NCBI RefSeq assembly: GCF_001426945.1 | Contig: NZ_LMFS01000003.1 | Coordinates: forward strand, 549,105-613,104 | Direction: 5' to 3' | DNA from: Pseudolabrys sp. Root1462 | GTDB lineage: Bacteria > Pseudomonadota > Alphaproteobacteria > Rhizobiales > Xanthobacteraceae | DNA: 64,000 nucleotides | Part shown: piece after piece, positions 52,978 through 61,711 of the stretch | Layout of the letters: each line of letters opens with the position of its first letter | Position numbering within the stretch: the first letter of the stretch is position 1 | Position numbers and translations under genes: made by a program | Notes under the pieces: model-generated | Told to the model about the DNA's origin: nothing | What the model saw: the letters and a program-made list of their open reading frames with translations, nothing else | Database searches by the model: none

Positions 52978-53123
52978 ACGTGATCATCTATCTGCTGCCA
53001 CTGGCGCTCGGTCTCGGCCTGCTCGGGCTGTTCGGCTTCCTGTGGGCGCTGAAGAGCGGCCAGTACAGCGACATGGAAGGCGCCGCCTATCGCGTGCTGT
53101 CGGACGACGACGTGGAGAAGTAG
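52974..53123 (+). CDS. ccoS: cbb3 oxidase maturation protein CcoS/FixS
   Basis: This 49-residue protein has one N-terminal helix (VIIYLLPLALGLGLLGLFGF) followed by the conserved WALKSGQYSDMEGAAYRVL, the CcoS signature. It is needed for cofactor insertion into cbb3 oxidase. The start overlaps the ccoI stop (ATGA), so it is translationally coupled. Its TAG stop lies within a perfect 22-bp palindrome shared with the convergent cupin gene. Confidence 0.95.
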   Translation: MNVIIYLLPLALGLGLLGLFGFLWALKSGQYSDMEGAAYRVLSDDDVEK

Positions 53124-53134
53124 CTACTTCTCCA
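53113..53134. repeat. Perfect 22-bp palindrome spanning two convergent stop codons
   Basis: The half TGGAGAAGTAG is followed directly by its exact reverse complement with no spacer. Each half encodes the end of a gene (...GAG AAG TAG, Glu-Lys-stop), on opposite strands. The two stop codons abut at 53123/53124. It could act as a bidirectional terminator, but there is no loop or U-tract. Confidence 0.9.
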
Positions 53135-53624
53135 GCATCACCGTCTTGAACTCGGCCGGCAGCACGATCTCCAGCAGTTCACAGTCGTCGGAATAGCCGA
53201 GCACGGTGTGCTTGATCTTCGGCGGCTGGATCCAGCATGAGCCGGCCTCGAAGGTGTGCACGCCTTCGCCGTCGAACTCGGTCCTGTACCAGCCCTTCAG
53301 CACGTAGATCAGTTGCAGATCGACGTCGTGATAATGCGGCTTGGCGACGTCCTCCGGCACGAAGGGCGGAATGAAGCGGATGACGTGGCCTTGCACCATG
53401 CCGCCGGTCGCCGGCGCCAGGCCGAGGTCGCGATACTTGGCGTAGGTGCGCAAGCCCTGGTCGAAGGCGGCCTCGTCGTGATGGCTGACGTGGAACTTCT
53501 GCTTCGGCTGCTTCTTGGCCCGGGTCTTGGCGGAAACGGCGCGGCGGGCGTTCGGTTTGGCCGGTTTGCGGGGATGCACCGGTTTTGCCGGCTTCTTCCT
53601 TGTTTTGTTGCTCTTTTTGGCCAT
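53124..53624 (-). CDS. Cupin-domain protein with Lys-rich N-terminal extension
   Basis: The 166-residue protein starts with about 45 basic residues ([20 protein letters not shown]...), then a cupin barrel ([60 protein letters not shown]). The HYH and later His could hold a metal, but no enzyme family is certain. ATG 53624 has a GGGGAGG ribosome site; longer upstream starts lack one. The basic tail suggests binding to nucleic acid or membrane. It is convergent with ccoS. Confidence 0.85.
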   Translation of the reverse strand: MAKKSNKTRKKPAKPVHPRKPAKPNARRAVSAKTRAKKQPKQKFHVSHHDEAAFDQGLRTYAKYRDLGLAPATGGMVQGHVIRFIPPFVPEDVAKPHYHDVDLQLIYVLKGWYRTEFDGEGVHTFEAGSCWIQPPKIKHTVLGYSDDCELLEIVLPAEFKTVMLEK

Positions 53625-53658
53625 TGATGCCTCCCCTGCGTCCCCCACCGATTGGATC

Positions 53659-54159
53659 ATGGCTGCTGATTTCATGGAAGAGCCGGCGACCCCCGCCATC
53701 CGCATTTTCGTCGATGCCGACGCCTGCCCGGTCAAGAACGAGGTCTACCGGGTGGCCGAGCGCTATGGGCTGAAGGTCTTCGTCGTCGCCAATTCGTTCA
53801 TGAACGTGCCGCGCACCGACCTGATCGAGCGGGTCATCGTGCCGGAGGGCCCGGACGTCGCCGACGGCTGGATTGCCGACCGGGCAGGGCCCTACGATAT
53901 CGTCATCACCGCCGACATTCCGCTGGCCAGCCGCTGCGTCAAGAACGGCGCCACCGTGCTGTCGCCGACCGGCAAGCTGTTCGACGACGATTCGATGGGC
54001 ATGGCGCTCGCCGCCCGCAACCTGATGGCGGATCTGCGCAGCGCCGGCGCGGTGACGCGCGGCCCGCCGCCTTTGTCGCGGCAGGATATCTCGCGGTTTC
54101 TCTCGGCGCTGGATCTGGCGGTGGTGCGGGTGAAACGAAAAATGGCCGGGCCGGCGTAG
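53659..54159 (+). CDS. UPF0178 (YaiI/YqxD) family protein
   Basis: The 166-residue protein matches the family closely: [80 protein letters not shown] and [15 protein letters not shown]. The acidic DADACPVK motif recalls PIN/NYN-like nucleases, but activity is not established. ATG 53659 (MAADFMEEP) or 53674 could be the start. It is divergent from the cupin gene with a 34-bp gap. Confidence 0.9.
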   Translation: MAADFMEEPATPAIRIFVDADACPVKNEVYRVAERYGLKVFVVANSFMNVPRTDLIERVIVPEGPDVADGWIADRAGPYDIVITADIPLASRCVKNGATVLSPTGKLFDDDSMGMALAARNLMADLRSAGAVTRGPPPLSRQDISRFLSALDLAVVRVKRKMAGPA

Positions 54160-54184
54160 ACTCGCCGGGAGCGGAGAGGAAAAG

Positions 54185-54906
<722 letters not shown>

Positions 54907-54910
<4 letters not shown>

Positions 54911-55662
54911 CCATGTTTGCGCGTCCCCAGATAAACCTCGCGCACGCCCGGATCGGCGGCGATCTCGGCGGGCGAACCCTGCGTGAAGATGGCGCCGCCG
55001 ACCAGCACGATGATGTGCGTGGCGAAGCGGAACACGACGTGCATGTCGTGCTCGATAAACAGCAAGGTCAGCTCGTCCGACAGGCTGGCGACGACCTCGA
55101 AGATTTCGCCCGACTCTTCCACCGGCACGCCGGCGGCCGGTTCGTCGAGCAGCAGCACCTTCGGCTTGGTGGCGAGCGCCAGCGCGATCTCGAGAAGGCG
55201 CTGGCGGCCGTAAGGCAGTTCGCGCGTCGTCTGGTAGCAGGCATCGCCGAGCTTGAGCCTGGCGAGGATGCCGTAGGCTTCCTCGATGGCGTCCTTGTTG
55301 CCGGCGATGTTCTGCCAGAAACGATCGGCGATGCCGCGCCGTTCGCACACCGCCAGCGTGACCGCCTCGAGCGGGTTCAGTCCGGCGAACAGAGTGTTGA
55401 TCTGGAAGGTGCGGGCGAGGCCGCGCTTGACGCGCGCCTGCGGCCGCAGCGCCGTGACGTCCTCGCCGCCGAGCGTGATCTGCCCGGCATTCGGCGTCAG
55501 CAGCCCGGTCATCAAATTGATCAGCGTCGTCTTGCCGGCGCCGTTCGGTCCGATCAGCGCGTAGCGGGCGCCGACCGGCAGATCGATATTGATATCGCGC
55601 GCCACGGCGAGCGAGCCGAAGCTCTTTTGCAGACCACGGGCACTCAAGGCCACCGCGCTCAT
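54907..55662 (-). CDS. livG: Branched-chain amino-acid-type ABC ATPase LivG
   Basis: The 251-residue ATPase has Walker A GPNGAGKTTLINLMTG, RTFQINTLFAGLNPLEAVTL (LivG Q-loop region), a variant signature region ELPYGRQRLLEIALALA, Walker B VLLLDEPAAGVP and FIEHDMHVVF. The PYGRQRxLEIA signature is normal for LivG. Its ATG overlaps the livM stop by 4 bp. Confidence 0.94.
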
Positions 55663-56654
55663 CGGCGGCTCCAGCGCTTGAGGAGTTTCGACAGCCCGCC
55701 GAGAATGCCGTTGGGCAGCAGCGTCACCACCATGACCAGCAGCGCGCCGATCCAGAAGTACCAGTATTGCGGCGCGATGCCGGAGAACTGATCGCGCGCG
55801 ATCATGTACACGGCGGCGCCGATCAGTCCGCCATAGAGCCGCCCGGCGCCGCCCAACACCAGCATCACCACGACGTCGGCGGAGCGTTCGAAGCTCAGCA
55901 CTTCGAGCGCCACGGTCTGCGTGGTCTGCGCCAGCAGGGCGCCGGCGATGCCGGCGACGATGGCGGAAATCGTATAGACCTTGCGAATATGCGCGCGGCT
56001 GTCGGCGCCGATCGCCGGCATGCGCACGAAATTTTCGCGGATGCCGCGCAGCGCCAGGCCGAACGGCGAGTTGATGAGACGGCGTGCGAACAGGAAGACG
56101 ATGAACAGGACGCCGAGCGAATAGCCGTAAGCGGTGCGGCCGTAGAGATCGAACTTGAACAGGCCGAACACCGGCGCAATCGAGACGCCCTGCAGGCCGT
56201 CCGAACCGCCGGTGAGCCAGTGCGCGCTGTTGGCGGCTTCCTTGAGCAGCAGGCCGAGGCCGAGCGTGATCATGATCAGCGTCAGATGGCGGAAGCGCGA
56301 GATAATGAAGCTCGAAGCGTAGCCGAGGAGGCCGGTCAGCAGCGCGGCGGCAATCAGGCCGCTGATCGGCTCGCTCCAGGCGAATTTGCTGAAGATGCCG
56401 GCGCTGTAGGCGCCGAAGCCGAAGAAGGCGGCGTGGCCGAGCGATACGATGCCGGCATAGCCGAGGATCAGGTCGAGCGAGAGCGCGAAAAGCGCGGTGA
56501 TGGCGATCTGGCTCGCCAGCGACAGATAGGTCGGAAACAGCCAGAACGGCAGCAGCGTCGCCAGCCAGAAAATGATTTCGATCGGCTGCCAGCGGCTCAG
56601 CCCCTGCATATAGGCTTGCGGCGTCAGGGCCCGGGATGCGTCAAGCGTGGTCAT
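55659..56654 (-). CDS. livM: Branched-chain amino-acid-type ABC permease LivM
   Basis: The 331-residue permease has about eight to ten helices and LivM motifs: LDLILGYAGIVSLGHAAFFG, GLALRGIRENFVRMPAIGAD and VVMLVLGGAGRLYGGLIGAA. It forms the channel with LivH. The gene lies 6 bp after livH and overlaps livG. Confidence 0.94.
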   Translation of the reverse strand: MTTLDASRALTPQAYMQGLSRWQPIEIIFWLATLLPFWLFPTYLSLASQIAITALFALSLDLILGYAGIVSLGHAAFFGFGAYSAGIFSKFAWSEPISGLIAAALLTGLLGYASSFIISRFRHLTLIMITLGLGLLLKEAANSAHWLTGGSDGLQGVSIAPVFGLFKFDLYGRTAYGYSLGVLFIVFLFARRLINSPFGLALRGIRENFVRMPAIGADSRAHIRKVYTISAIVAGIAGALLAQTTQTVALEVLSFERSADVVVMLVLGGAGRLYGGLIGAAVYMIARDQFSGIAPQYWYFWIGALLVMVVTLLPNGILGGLSKLLKRWSRR

Positions 56655-56660
56655 GCGCTC

Positions 56661-57524
56661 TCATCGCCTCCCGAACAGCCCGGCCGGCCGCCACATCAGC
56701 ACCGCCACCATGACGAGATAGATGAGGAACGAGCCGAGCTGCGGCACGTAGTATTTGCCGGCGATATCGCTGACGCCGATCAGGCAGGCGGCGGCGAACG
56801 AACCGGCGATCGAGCCGAGGCCGCCAACCGAGACGATGATCAGGACATAGACGAGATAGACCAGCGCGAATTGCGGATCGAGGCCGACGATCTCGATCGC
56901 CAGCGCGCCGCCGAGGCCGGCGAGGCCGGAGCCGAGCGCGAAGGTGATGGCGAAGGTGCGGTCGACGTCGATGCCGATGCCGCGCGCCATGCGCTGGTTA
57001 TCGACCGCCGCGCGCACCTGGGCGCCGAAGCGCGTGTGCTCCAGCGTCAGGACCAGCAGCACCGTCACGGCGATGCCGACCGCGACCAGGAACAGCCGGT
57101 AAATGCCGAGATTGAGGCCGAGGAAGCCGATCGAGCCGCGCATGTAGCTCGGCACGGCGATCGGCTGTTGCGTGGTGCCGAAGAACCAGGCGGCGATCGC
57201 GACCGACATGAAGGCAAGACCGATGGTCAACAGCACCTGGTCGAGATCGGTGGCGCGGTACAGCCGCCGGTACAGAATGCGCTCGATGACGACGCTGACC
57301 AGCGCCGAGGCGGCGAAAGCCATCGGCAGCGTGGCGAAGAAATTCCAGTGGAAGTCCTTCATCAGCACGACGGTGACGTAGGCGCCGAACATGGCGAAGG
57401 CGCAATGCGCCAGGTTGACGAAATTCATCAAACCGAGCGTCACCGACATGCCGACCGACAGCAGGAACAGCAGCATGCCGTAGGCAATGCCGTCGAACAG
57501 GACACCGAACACAGGAGGGAGCAT
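56661..57524 (-). CDS. livH: Branched-chain amino-acid-type ABC permease LivH
   Basis: The 287-residue permease has about eight helices and the LivH features: LFDGIAYGMLLFLLSVGMSV, LGLMNFVNLAHCAFAMFGAY, AAVDNQRMARGIGIDVDRTF and YVLIIVSVGGLGSIAGSFAA. It is first in the leftward livHMGF operon. HAAD-type binding proteins usually accompany it; here a LivK-type gene lies at the right end of the window. Confidence 0.94.
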   Translation of the reverse strand: MLPPVFGVLFDGIAYGMLLFLLSVGMSVTLGLMNFVNLAHCAFAMFGAYVTVVLMKDFHWNFFATLPMAFAASALVSVVIERILYRRLYRATDLDQVLLTIGLAFMSVAIAAWFFGTTQQPIAVPSYMRGSIGFLGLNLGIYRLFLVAVGIAVTVLLVLTLEHTRFGAQVRAAVDNQRMARGIGIDVDRTFAITFALGSGLAGLGGALAIEIVGLDPQFALVYLVYVLIIVSVGGLGSIAGSFAAACLIGVSDIAGKYYVPQLGSFLIYLVMVAVLMWRPAGLFGRR

Positions 57525-57834
57525 GGTTGTCGAACTGCGCCTTCATGCTTTGCTGTGAGGGACGCGGCCACCCCAACCCCAAACCGCGTGCACCCAACGC
57601 CATAGCAAAACTTTATCGGCTTGGCACCGGCTAGTGTCATACCGCAGTGCGAAGCCAACCTGTCCGGATTTGTCACGGACCGCGCCGGCCAAGCCCATCT
57701 CGATTCGCCCCGGCCTGAGCGCGCCGATGCACTGATGGGCGTCGCCACACGCGACAACGCCCCGGCCGGGTTGCGGCCGAGGCGTCTGCGGGCATGCGAT
57801 TGCGGCGCTTGGCCGCGGAGTCTGAGGCCAGCTT
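57525..57834. other. Intergenic region without a recognised gene
   Basis: These 310 bp lie between livH and the binding-protein-like gene, both leftward. Short open frames are present on both strands but none has family similarity or a good ribosome site. The livH promoter is probably in 57540-57640, which is richer in A+T. I see no repeat or RNA structure. Confidence 0.5.
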
Positions 57835-58707
57835 CTAGGCGAGCGACAAGGTCGCCTTTTCGTATTGCCCATTGCCCATCCCGCCTTCGGGGAAAATGCC
57901 GTGGGCGGCGATCCACTCGAAGGATTCCTCGTACACTTCCTTGGTGTAGGGCTCGAACACCAGCCGCTCGCCGGGTCCCCAGCGCCGCGTATCCATCTTG
58001 GCGTGGAAGCGGTCGGGGAACTCATTCTTGTAATAGTGTGTGTAGAGTTCGGGACGCAGGTCGATGTCGCGTTGCGCCTTGCGCAGCGCGCGGAAGAACT
58101 TGCGCAGGTCTTCCGGATCGGGTTCGCCGTGGATCATGGTGGAGATCATGAAGGTGGCGTCGATGACCTTGCGGAAACCGAGCTGCTCGGCGAAGTAATA
58201 CGGCCCGTTGAACAGGTGCACCGCCGGTGCGGAGCCCTCGAACAGATGCTCCATGCGCTTGAACAGCATGCCGGTTTCGTAGCGCAGGTTGATCTGATCG
58301 GGCTTGAGATATTGCTCGAGCGATTGCACGGTGGCGTAATGGCTGCCGGATTGATAGCCGACCGAGATAGGCACGCCGGCGAGATCTTCCGGCGTCTTGA
58401 TCGGCGAATCCGGCGCAACGAAGATGCCGGCGGTGGCCACGGAATAGACATCGGTGAGCATGCGGCCGTGGCCGTTGCTGGCGGCGACATTGACCGTCCA
58501 GTGGCAGGCGCAGGAGACGCTGGCCTTGCGGCCTTCTTCGAACGACTGGAACGCGCCGACCTTGTCGCCCTTGTCGTGGATCTTGCCGTCGCTGGCGCGC
58601 AGCAGTTCGCGGAATTCGTAGTCGAGCCCTTCGTCGATGAAGTAGCCCTTTTCGTCCGCCACCCATTCCTGCAGGCGGAAATGCGGTTCGATGATGAACT
58701 TGGCCAT
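57835..58707 (-). CDS. Substrate-binding-protein-like (NMT1/SsuA type) without signal peptide
   Basis: The 290-residue product begins MAKFIIEPHFRLQEWVADEK, directly in the periplasmic-binding fold with no signal peptide. Segments such as IFVAPDSPIKTPEDLAGVPI, VGYQSGSHYATVQSLEQYLK and VHLFNGPYYFAEQLGFRKVI fit NMT1/taurine-binding-type proteins. Without export it may act as a cytoplasmic sensor, chaperone or enzyme of this fold. ATG 58707 is preferred; no upstream signal is encoded in the extra frame. The GntR regulator lies upstream in the same direction, 72 bp away. Confidence 0.75.
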   Translation of the reverse strand: MAKFIIEPHFRLQEWVADEKGYFIDEGLDYEFRELLRASDGKIHDKGDKVGAFQSFEEGRKASVSCACHWTVNVAASNGHGRMLTDVYSVATAGIFVAPDSPIKTPEDLAGVPISVGYQSGSHYATVQSLEQYLKPDQINLRYETGMLFKRMEHLFEGSAPAVHLFNGPYYFAEQLGFRKVIDATFMISTMIHGEPDPEDLRKFFRALRKAQRDIDLRPELYTHYYKNEFPDRFHAKMDTRRWGPGERLVFEPYTKEVYEESFEWIAAHGIFPEGGMGNGQYEKATLSLA

Positions 58708-58750
58708 GCGTTTTCTCCCTTTGTTAATTGTCGTTTCGACTTTTCGTATC

Positions 58751-58772
58751 GTCATTCCGAACCCGGAATGAC
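58751..58772. terminator. Hairpin between GntR gene and binding-protein-like gene
   Basis: GTCATTCCG-AACC-CGGAATGAC is a perfect 9-bp stem with a 4-base loop, 8 bp after the GntR stop. It could terminate the regulator transcript, or be a copy of the frequent GTCATTCCGG-type repeat. Confidence 0.55.
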
Positions 58773-58779
58773 AGCAACG

Positions 58780-59583
58780 TCAGCAACAGCACCGCCCTTC
58801 TTCGGGGGCTTCGTGCTCATGCCCGCGCTCGGCGACGCGCCGGGCGCGGATCATCTTGACGTGGTCGTCCATGAGCGCGCGTGCCGCGCTGGCGTCGCGC
58901 AGTTCGATGAGATCGACGAGCTTCGAATGAATCTCGAGGATGTGCTGCGTCAGCTTCGGCGTGGCCGTGACGTTGCGGCGCGGCCACGATACGTGCTCGA
59001 GCGAGATCAGTTGCACCACGAGCACGCGGTTGTGCGAGGCTTCGGCGACGGCGAGGTGGAAGTCGCGCGAGGCCCTCGTGAACGCATCCATGTCGCCGAT
59101 GACATTCCCGGCCTGCTTCAACAGCAGCCGCAGCCGCGCGATGTCCTCGGCGGTAGCGTGCTCGGCGGCCAGCTCGGCGGCCAGCGTTTCGATGGCGCGC
59201 TGCGCGTCCATGATCTCGGCGACCGACACGCCGGTGAGGTCGAGCTGCACGGCGAGCGCTTCGGCGAACAGGCGCGGATTGCCGTGGGCGATGCGCGCGC
59301 CGCCGCCTTTGCCCATGCGGATCTCGACGATGCCGAGCGCCTCCAGCGTGCGCAGCGCGTCGCGGGCAACGATGCGGCTGGTGCCGAAGCGGGCGGCCAG
59401 GTCCTTTTCGGTACCGAGGAAGTCGCCGGGCTTGAGTTGCTTGGCGAACAGTTCGTCGCGGACCTGACCGACGATCTGCGCCGAGAGGGAAGAGGAGCGG
59501 CCGGCGAACATGATGCGCGCGGTGAGCTGACCGCTCATCGCGACCGGAATGCCTGTGGCCGTCTTGGCGCTGGTGCGCGGCAT
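58780..59583 (-). CDS. GntR-family regulator (FadR/FCD subfamily)
   Basis: The 267-residue protein has a winged HTH (SLSAQIVGQVRDELFAKQLK, LAARFGTSRIVARDALRTLE) and a helical FCD domain (MDAFTRASRDFHLAVAEASH; QHILEIHSKLVDLIELRDAS). The C-terminus ends in CCC after an acidic stretch, which is unusual and could bind metal. A perfect GATAGTA/TACTATC palindrome lies 85 bp upstream, likely its own operator and perhaps also that of the TauE gene. Probable targets are the flanking transport and hydrolase genes. Confidence 0.92.
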   Translation of the reverse strand: MPRTSAKTATGIPVAMSGQLTARIMFAGRSSSLSAQIVGQVRDELFAKQLKPGDFLGTEKDLAARFGTSRIVARDALRTLEALGIVEIRMGKGGGARIAHGNPRLFAEALAVQLDLTGVSVAEIMDAQRAIETLAAELAAEHATAEDIARLRLLLKQAGNVIGDMDAFTRASRDFHLAVAEASHNRVLVVQLISLEHVSWPRRNVTATPKLTQHILEIHSKLVDLIELRDASAARALMDDHVKMIRARRVAERGHEHEAPEEGRCCC

Positions 59584-59920
59584 CGGCGTCCTCCATTGCG
59601 TCCCGGCGCCGGCCTTCCTGGGCCGGCATCTCGAAGAACGCTTCTGGAGTATGTCGCCACCGCCAAGGATAGTAAAGATACTATCTTATAGAGTTCCTTC
59701 ATCTCCTCCTGACGGTCCGCCGGACGTCATCATAAAATATTCCTAGGACTATTGACTCCGTCCCGGACCTAGCTCTATATTCCTATTCATCCCGCCCCAT
59801 GACGAGGGGTGTCTGTACAGTCGCGCGCCCTTCGCCATCCACATACCCAGCCTTGCCGAACCGCGCATTGCCGAAGCGGCAGGTCTCGATCATGGTCGTG
59901 CCTCATCGAAAGGCAGCACC
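59584..59920. other. Divergent GntR-TauE intergenic region
   Basis: This 337-bp gap contains the GntR-type palindrome at 59668-59685 and AT-rich stretches (59670-59690, 59725-59790) that could hold promoters in both directions. No gene is recognised. Confidence 0.6.
59668..59685. promoter_or_regulatory. GntR-type operator (perfect palindrome)
   Basis: GATAGTA-AAGA-TACTATC has exact 7-bp arms around four bases. The GT...AC layout fits FadR/FCD-subfamily GntR operators. It lies upstream of the GntR start and within the divergent promoter region for the TauE gene. Confidence 0.65.
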
Positions 59921-60670
59921 TTGGATCTGACGTCGGCTTCCGTTCTTATCGCCATCGCCGCCATCTTTGTTCTCGTCGGCCTGGTGAAGGGCGTGATCGG
60001 CATGGGCCTGCCGACGGTGGCGATCGGGCTGCTCGGCCTGATGATGACGCCGGCCCGCGCCGCCGCCATCCTCATCGTGCCGTCGCTCGTCACCAACATC
60101 TGGCAGGCCGCGGTCGGCGGTCATTTTCGCGAACTGATCGGACGGCTGTGGCCGCTGTTCGCCGGCATCGTCATCGGCACCACCGCCGGTGCGCTGACGC
60201 TGGTGCACAGCGGCGGCACGGCCGCGACGCTGTGGCTCGGCCTGGCGCTCATTGCCTACGCGCTGCTCGGACTCATTCGGATCGAATTCAAGGTGCCGCC
60301 GCGCCATGAAGGCTCGATCGGCTTTGTCTGCGGCATCGCCACCGGCGTCGTCACCGTGGCGACCGGCGTGTTCGTCATTCCGATGGTGCCTTACGTGAAC
60401 GGTCTGCATATGGAGCGCCGCAAGCTGGTGCAGGCGCTCGGCATCGCCTTCACCTTCTCGACGGTGGCGCTGGCCGCGGCGCTACAGCACGCCGGCGAGT
60501 TTCAGTTCGGCGTGCTGTGGCCGTCGCTGATCGCGTTGGTCGCCGCGCTCATCGGGATGCGGCTCGGGCAAACGGTACTCGGCCGCATCCGGCCGGAAAC
60601 GTTCAGGCTGTGTTTCTTCATCGGCCTGTTGCTGCTCGGCGCGCATCTGGCCTTGCGGGCGGTCCTGTAG
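59921..60670 (+). CDS. TauE/SafE-family membrane exporter
   Basis: The 249-residue membrane protein has about seven to eight helices with TauE features (FVLVGLVKGVIGMGLPTVAI, IGLLGLMMTPARAAAILIVP; a second related half GIATGVVTVATGVFVIPMVP). The family moves organosulfur anions or other small acids; direction is uncertain. The frame begins with TTG at 59921, the best-placed start; AAAGG lies about 8 bp upstream. The nearest ATG is out of frame. Confidence 0.85.
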   Translation: MDLTSASVLIAIAAIFVLVGLVKGVIGMGLPTVAIGLLGLMMTPARAAAILIVPSLVTNIWQAAVGGHFRELIGRLWPLFAGIVIGTTAGALTLVHSGGTAATLWLGLALIAYALLGLIRIEFKVPPRHEGSIGFVCGIATGVVTVATGVFVIPMVPYVNGLHMERRKLVQALGIAFTFSTVALAAALQHAGEFQFGVLWPSLIALVAALIGMRLGQTVLGRIRPETFRLCFFIGLLLLGAHLALRAVL

Positions 60671-60811
60671 GCGCCGCGGCGCGCTTGTATTTATCCTGCA
60701 CTGCAAAAAGGCGGCCGCTGCTCAACATTCCGCCGTCGCGGTCCGCCGAATCCGGCTTGCCGGAAATTCGTTTGCGTGCATATAATTTTCCGCAAGCACG
60801 GTGAGGGCTCC

Positions 60812-61669
60812 ATGCCGCAGATCATGACGCGCGATGGCGTCCGGCTTTACGTGGAGGAGGCGGGGCAGGGCACCCCTGTCGTCTTCGTCCACGAATATGC
60901 CGGCGATTACCGGACCTGGGAGCCGCAGATGCGGTTCTTCTCGCGTTCGCACCGCTGCGTCACTTATTCGCAGCGCGGGTATCCGCCTTCCGACGTGCCG
61001 ACCGATCCGTCGAAATACGGCCAGGATATCGCGCGCGACGACGTCGTCGCCGTGATGGATGCGCTCAAGATCGACAAGGCCCATGTCGTCGGCCATTCGA
61101 TGGGCGCGCTGACGGCGCTGCTGGTCGGCGTCAAATATCCGGAGCGCTGCCTCAGCGTGACCGCGGCCGGCTGCGGCTACGGCTCGAGCCCGGATGAGAA
61201 GATCGTCGAGCAGACGCGCGAAGCCTCGCGCGAGACCGCCAAGATGTTCGAGACCGTCGATTTCGCGACCGCCGCCGCGCGCTATGCCGATGGCGCAACG
61301 CGCCAGACCCACAAGCACAAGGATCCGCGCGGCTTCGCCGAATTCGCCAAGATGCTCGCGGAGCACTCGCCGGTCGGCCATGCGCTGACCATGCGCGAAT
61401 TGCAGGCCAAACGGCCGACGCTCTGGCACATCCAGGATGATCTCAAGAAATTCAAACCGCCGCTGCTCGTGCTCGTCGGCGATGAAGACGACTGGTGCCT
61501 CGAGGCCAGCGTCTTCCTCAAGCGCACGGTGCCGACGGCAGGGCTCGTCGTCATCCCGCGCTCGGGACACACCATTACCAGCGAAGAGCCGGCGGCGTTC
61601 AATGCGGCGCTCGCGGATCTCATCGCCAATGCCGAAGCGGGGCGCTGGATGGCGCATCGCGGCCTTTAA
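60812..61669 (+). CDS. Alpha/beta-hydrolase
   Basis: The 285-residue hydrolase begins MPQIMTRDGVRLYVEEAGQG and has an oxyanion-hole region (PVVFVHEYAGDYRTWEPQM), nucleophile elbow GHSMGAL (Ser96), acid region LVGDEDDWC and catalytic His in RSGHTITSEEP. It probably cleaves an ester, lactone, C-C or haloalkane-like bond, not determinable here. ATG 60812 follows GTGAGGG. The SDR starts 42 bp after it, suggesting a short catabolic operon. Confidence 0.9.
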   Translation: MPQIMTRDGVRLYVEEAGQGTPVVFVHEYAGDYRTWEPQMRFFSRSHRCVTYSQRGYPPSDVPTDPSKYGQDIARDDVVAVMDALKIDKAHVVGHSMGALTALLVGVKYPERCLSVTAAGCGYGSSPDEKIVEQTREASRETAKMFETVDFATAAARYADGATRQTHKHKDPRGFAEFAKMLAEHSPVGHALTMRELQAKRPTLWHIQDDLKKFKPPLLVLVGDEDDWCLEASVFLKRTVPTAGLVVIPRSGHTITSEEPAAFNAALADLIANAEAGRWMAHRGL

Positions 61670-61711
61670 ATCGAAACAAATCGTAGAGCTGGATCGCAAG
61701 GGAGAAGCACG

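Noticed and set aside
55767..57605. Plus-strand frame of 612 codons over livM and livH
   Set aside because: Hydrophilic mirror of membrane-protein codons; typical artefact opposite hydrophobic proteins in GC-rich DNA.
57625..57650. Sigma-54-like TGGCAC upstream of livH
   Set aside because: The TGGCAC lies on the strand opposite to livH and the TTGC -12 element is absent.
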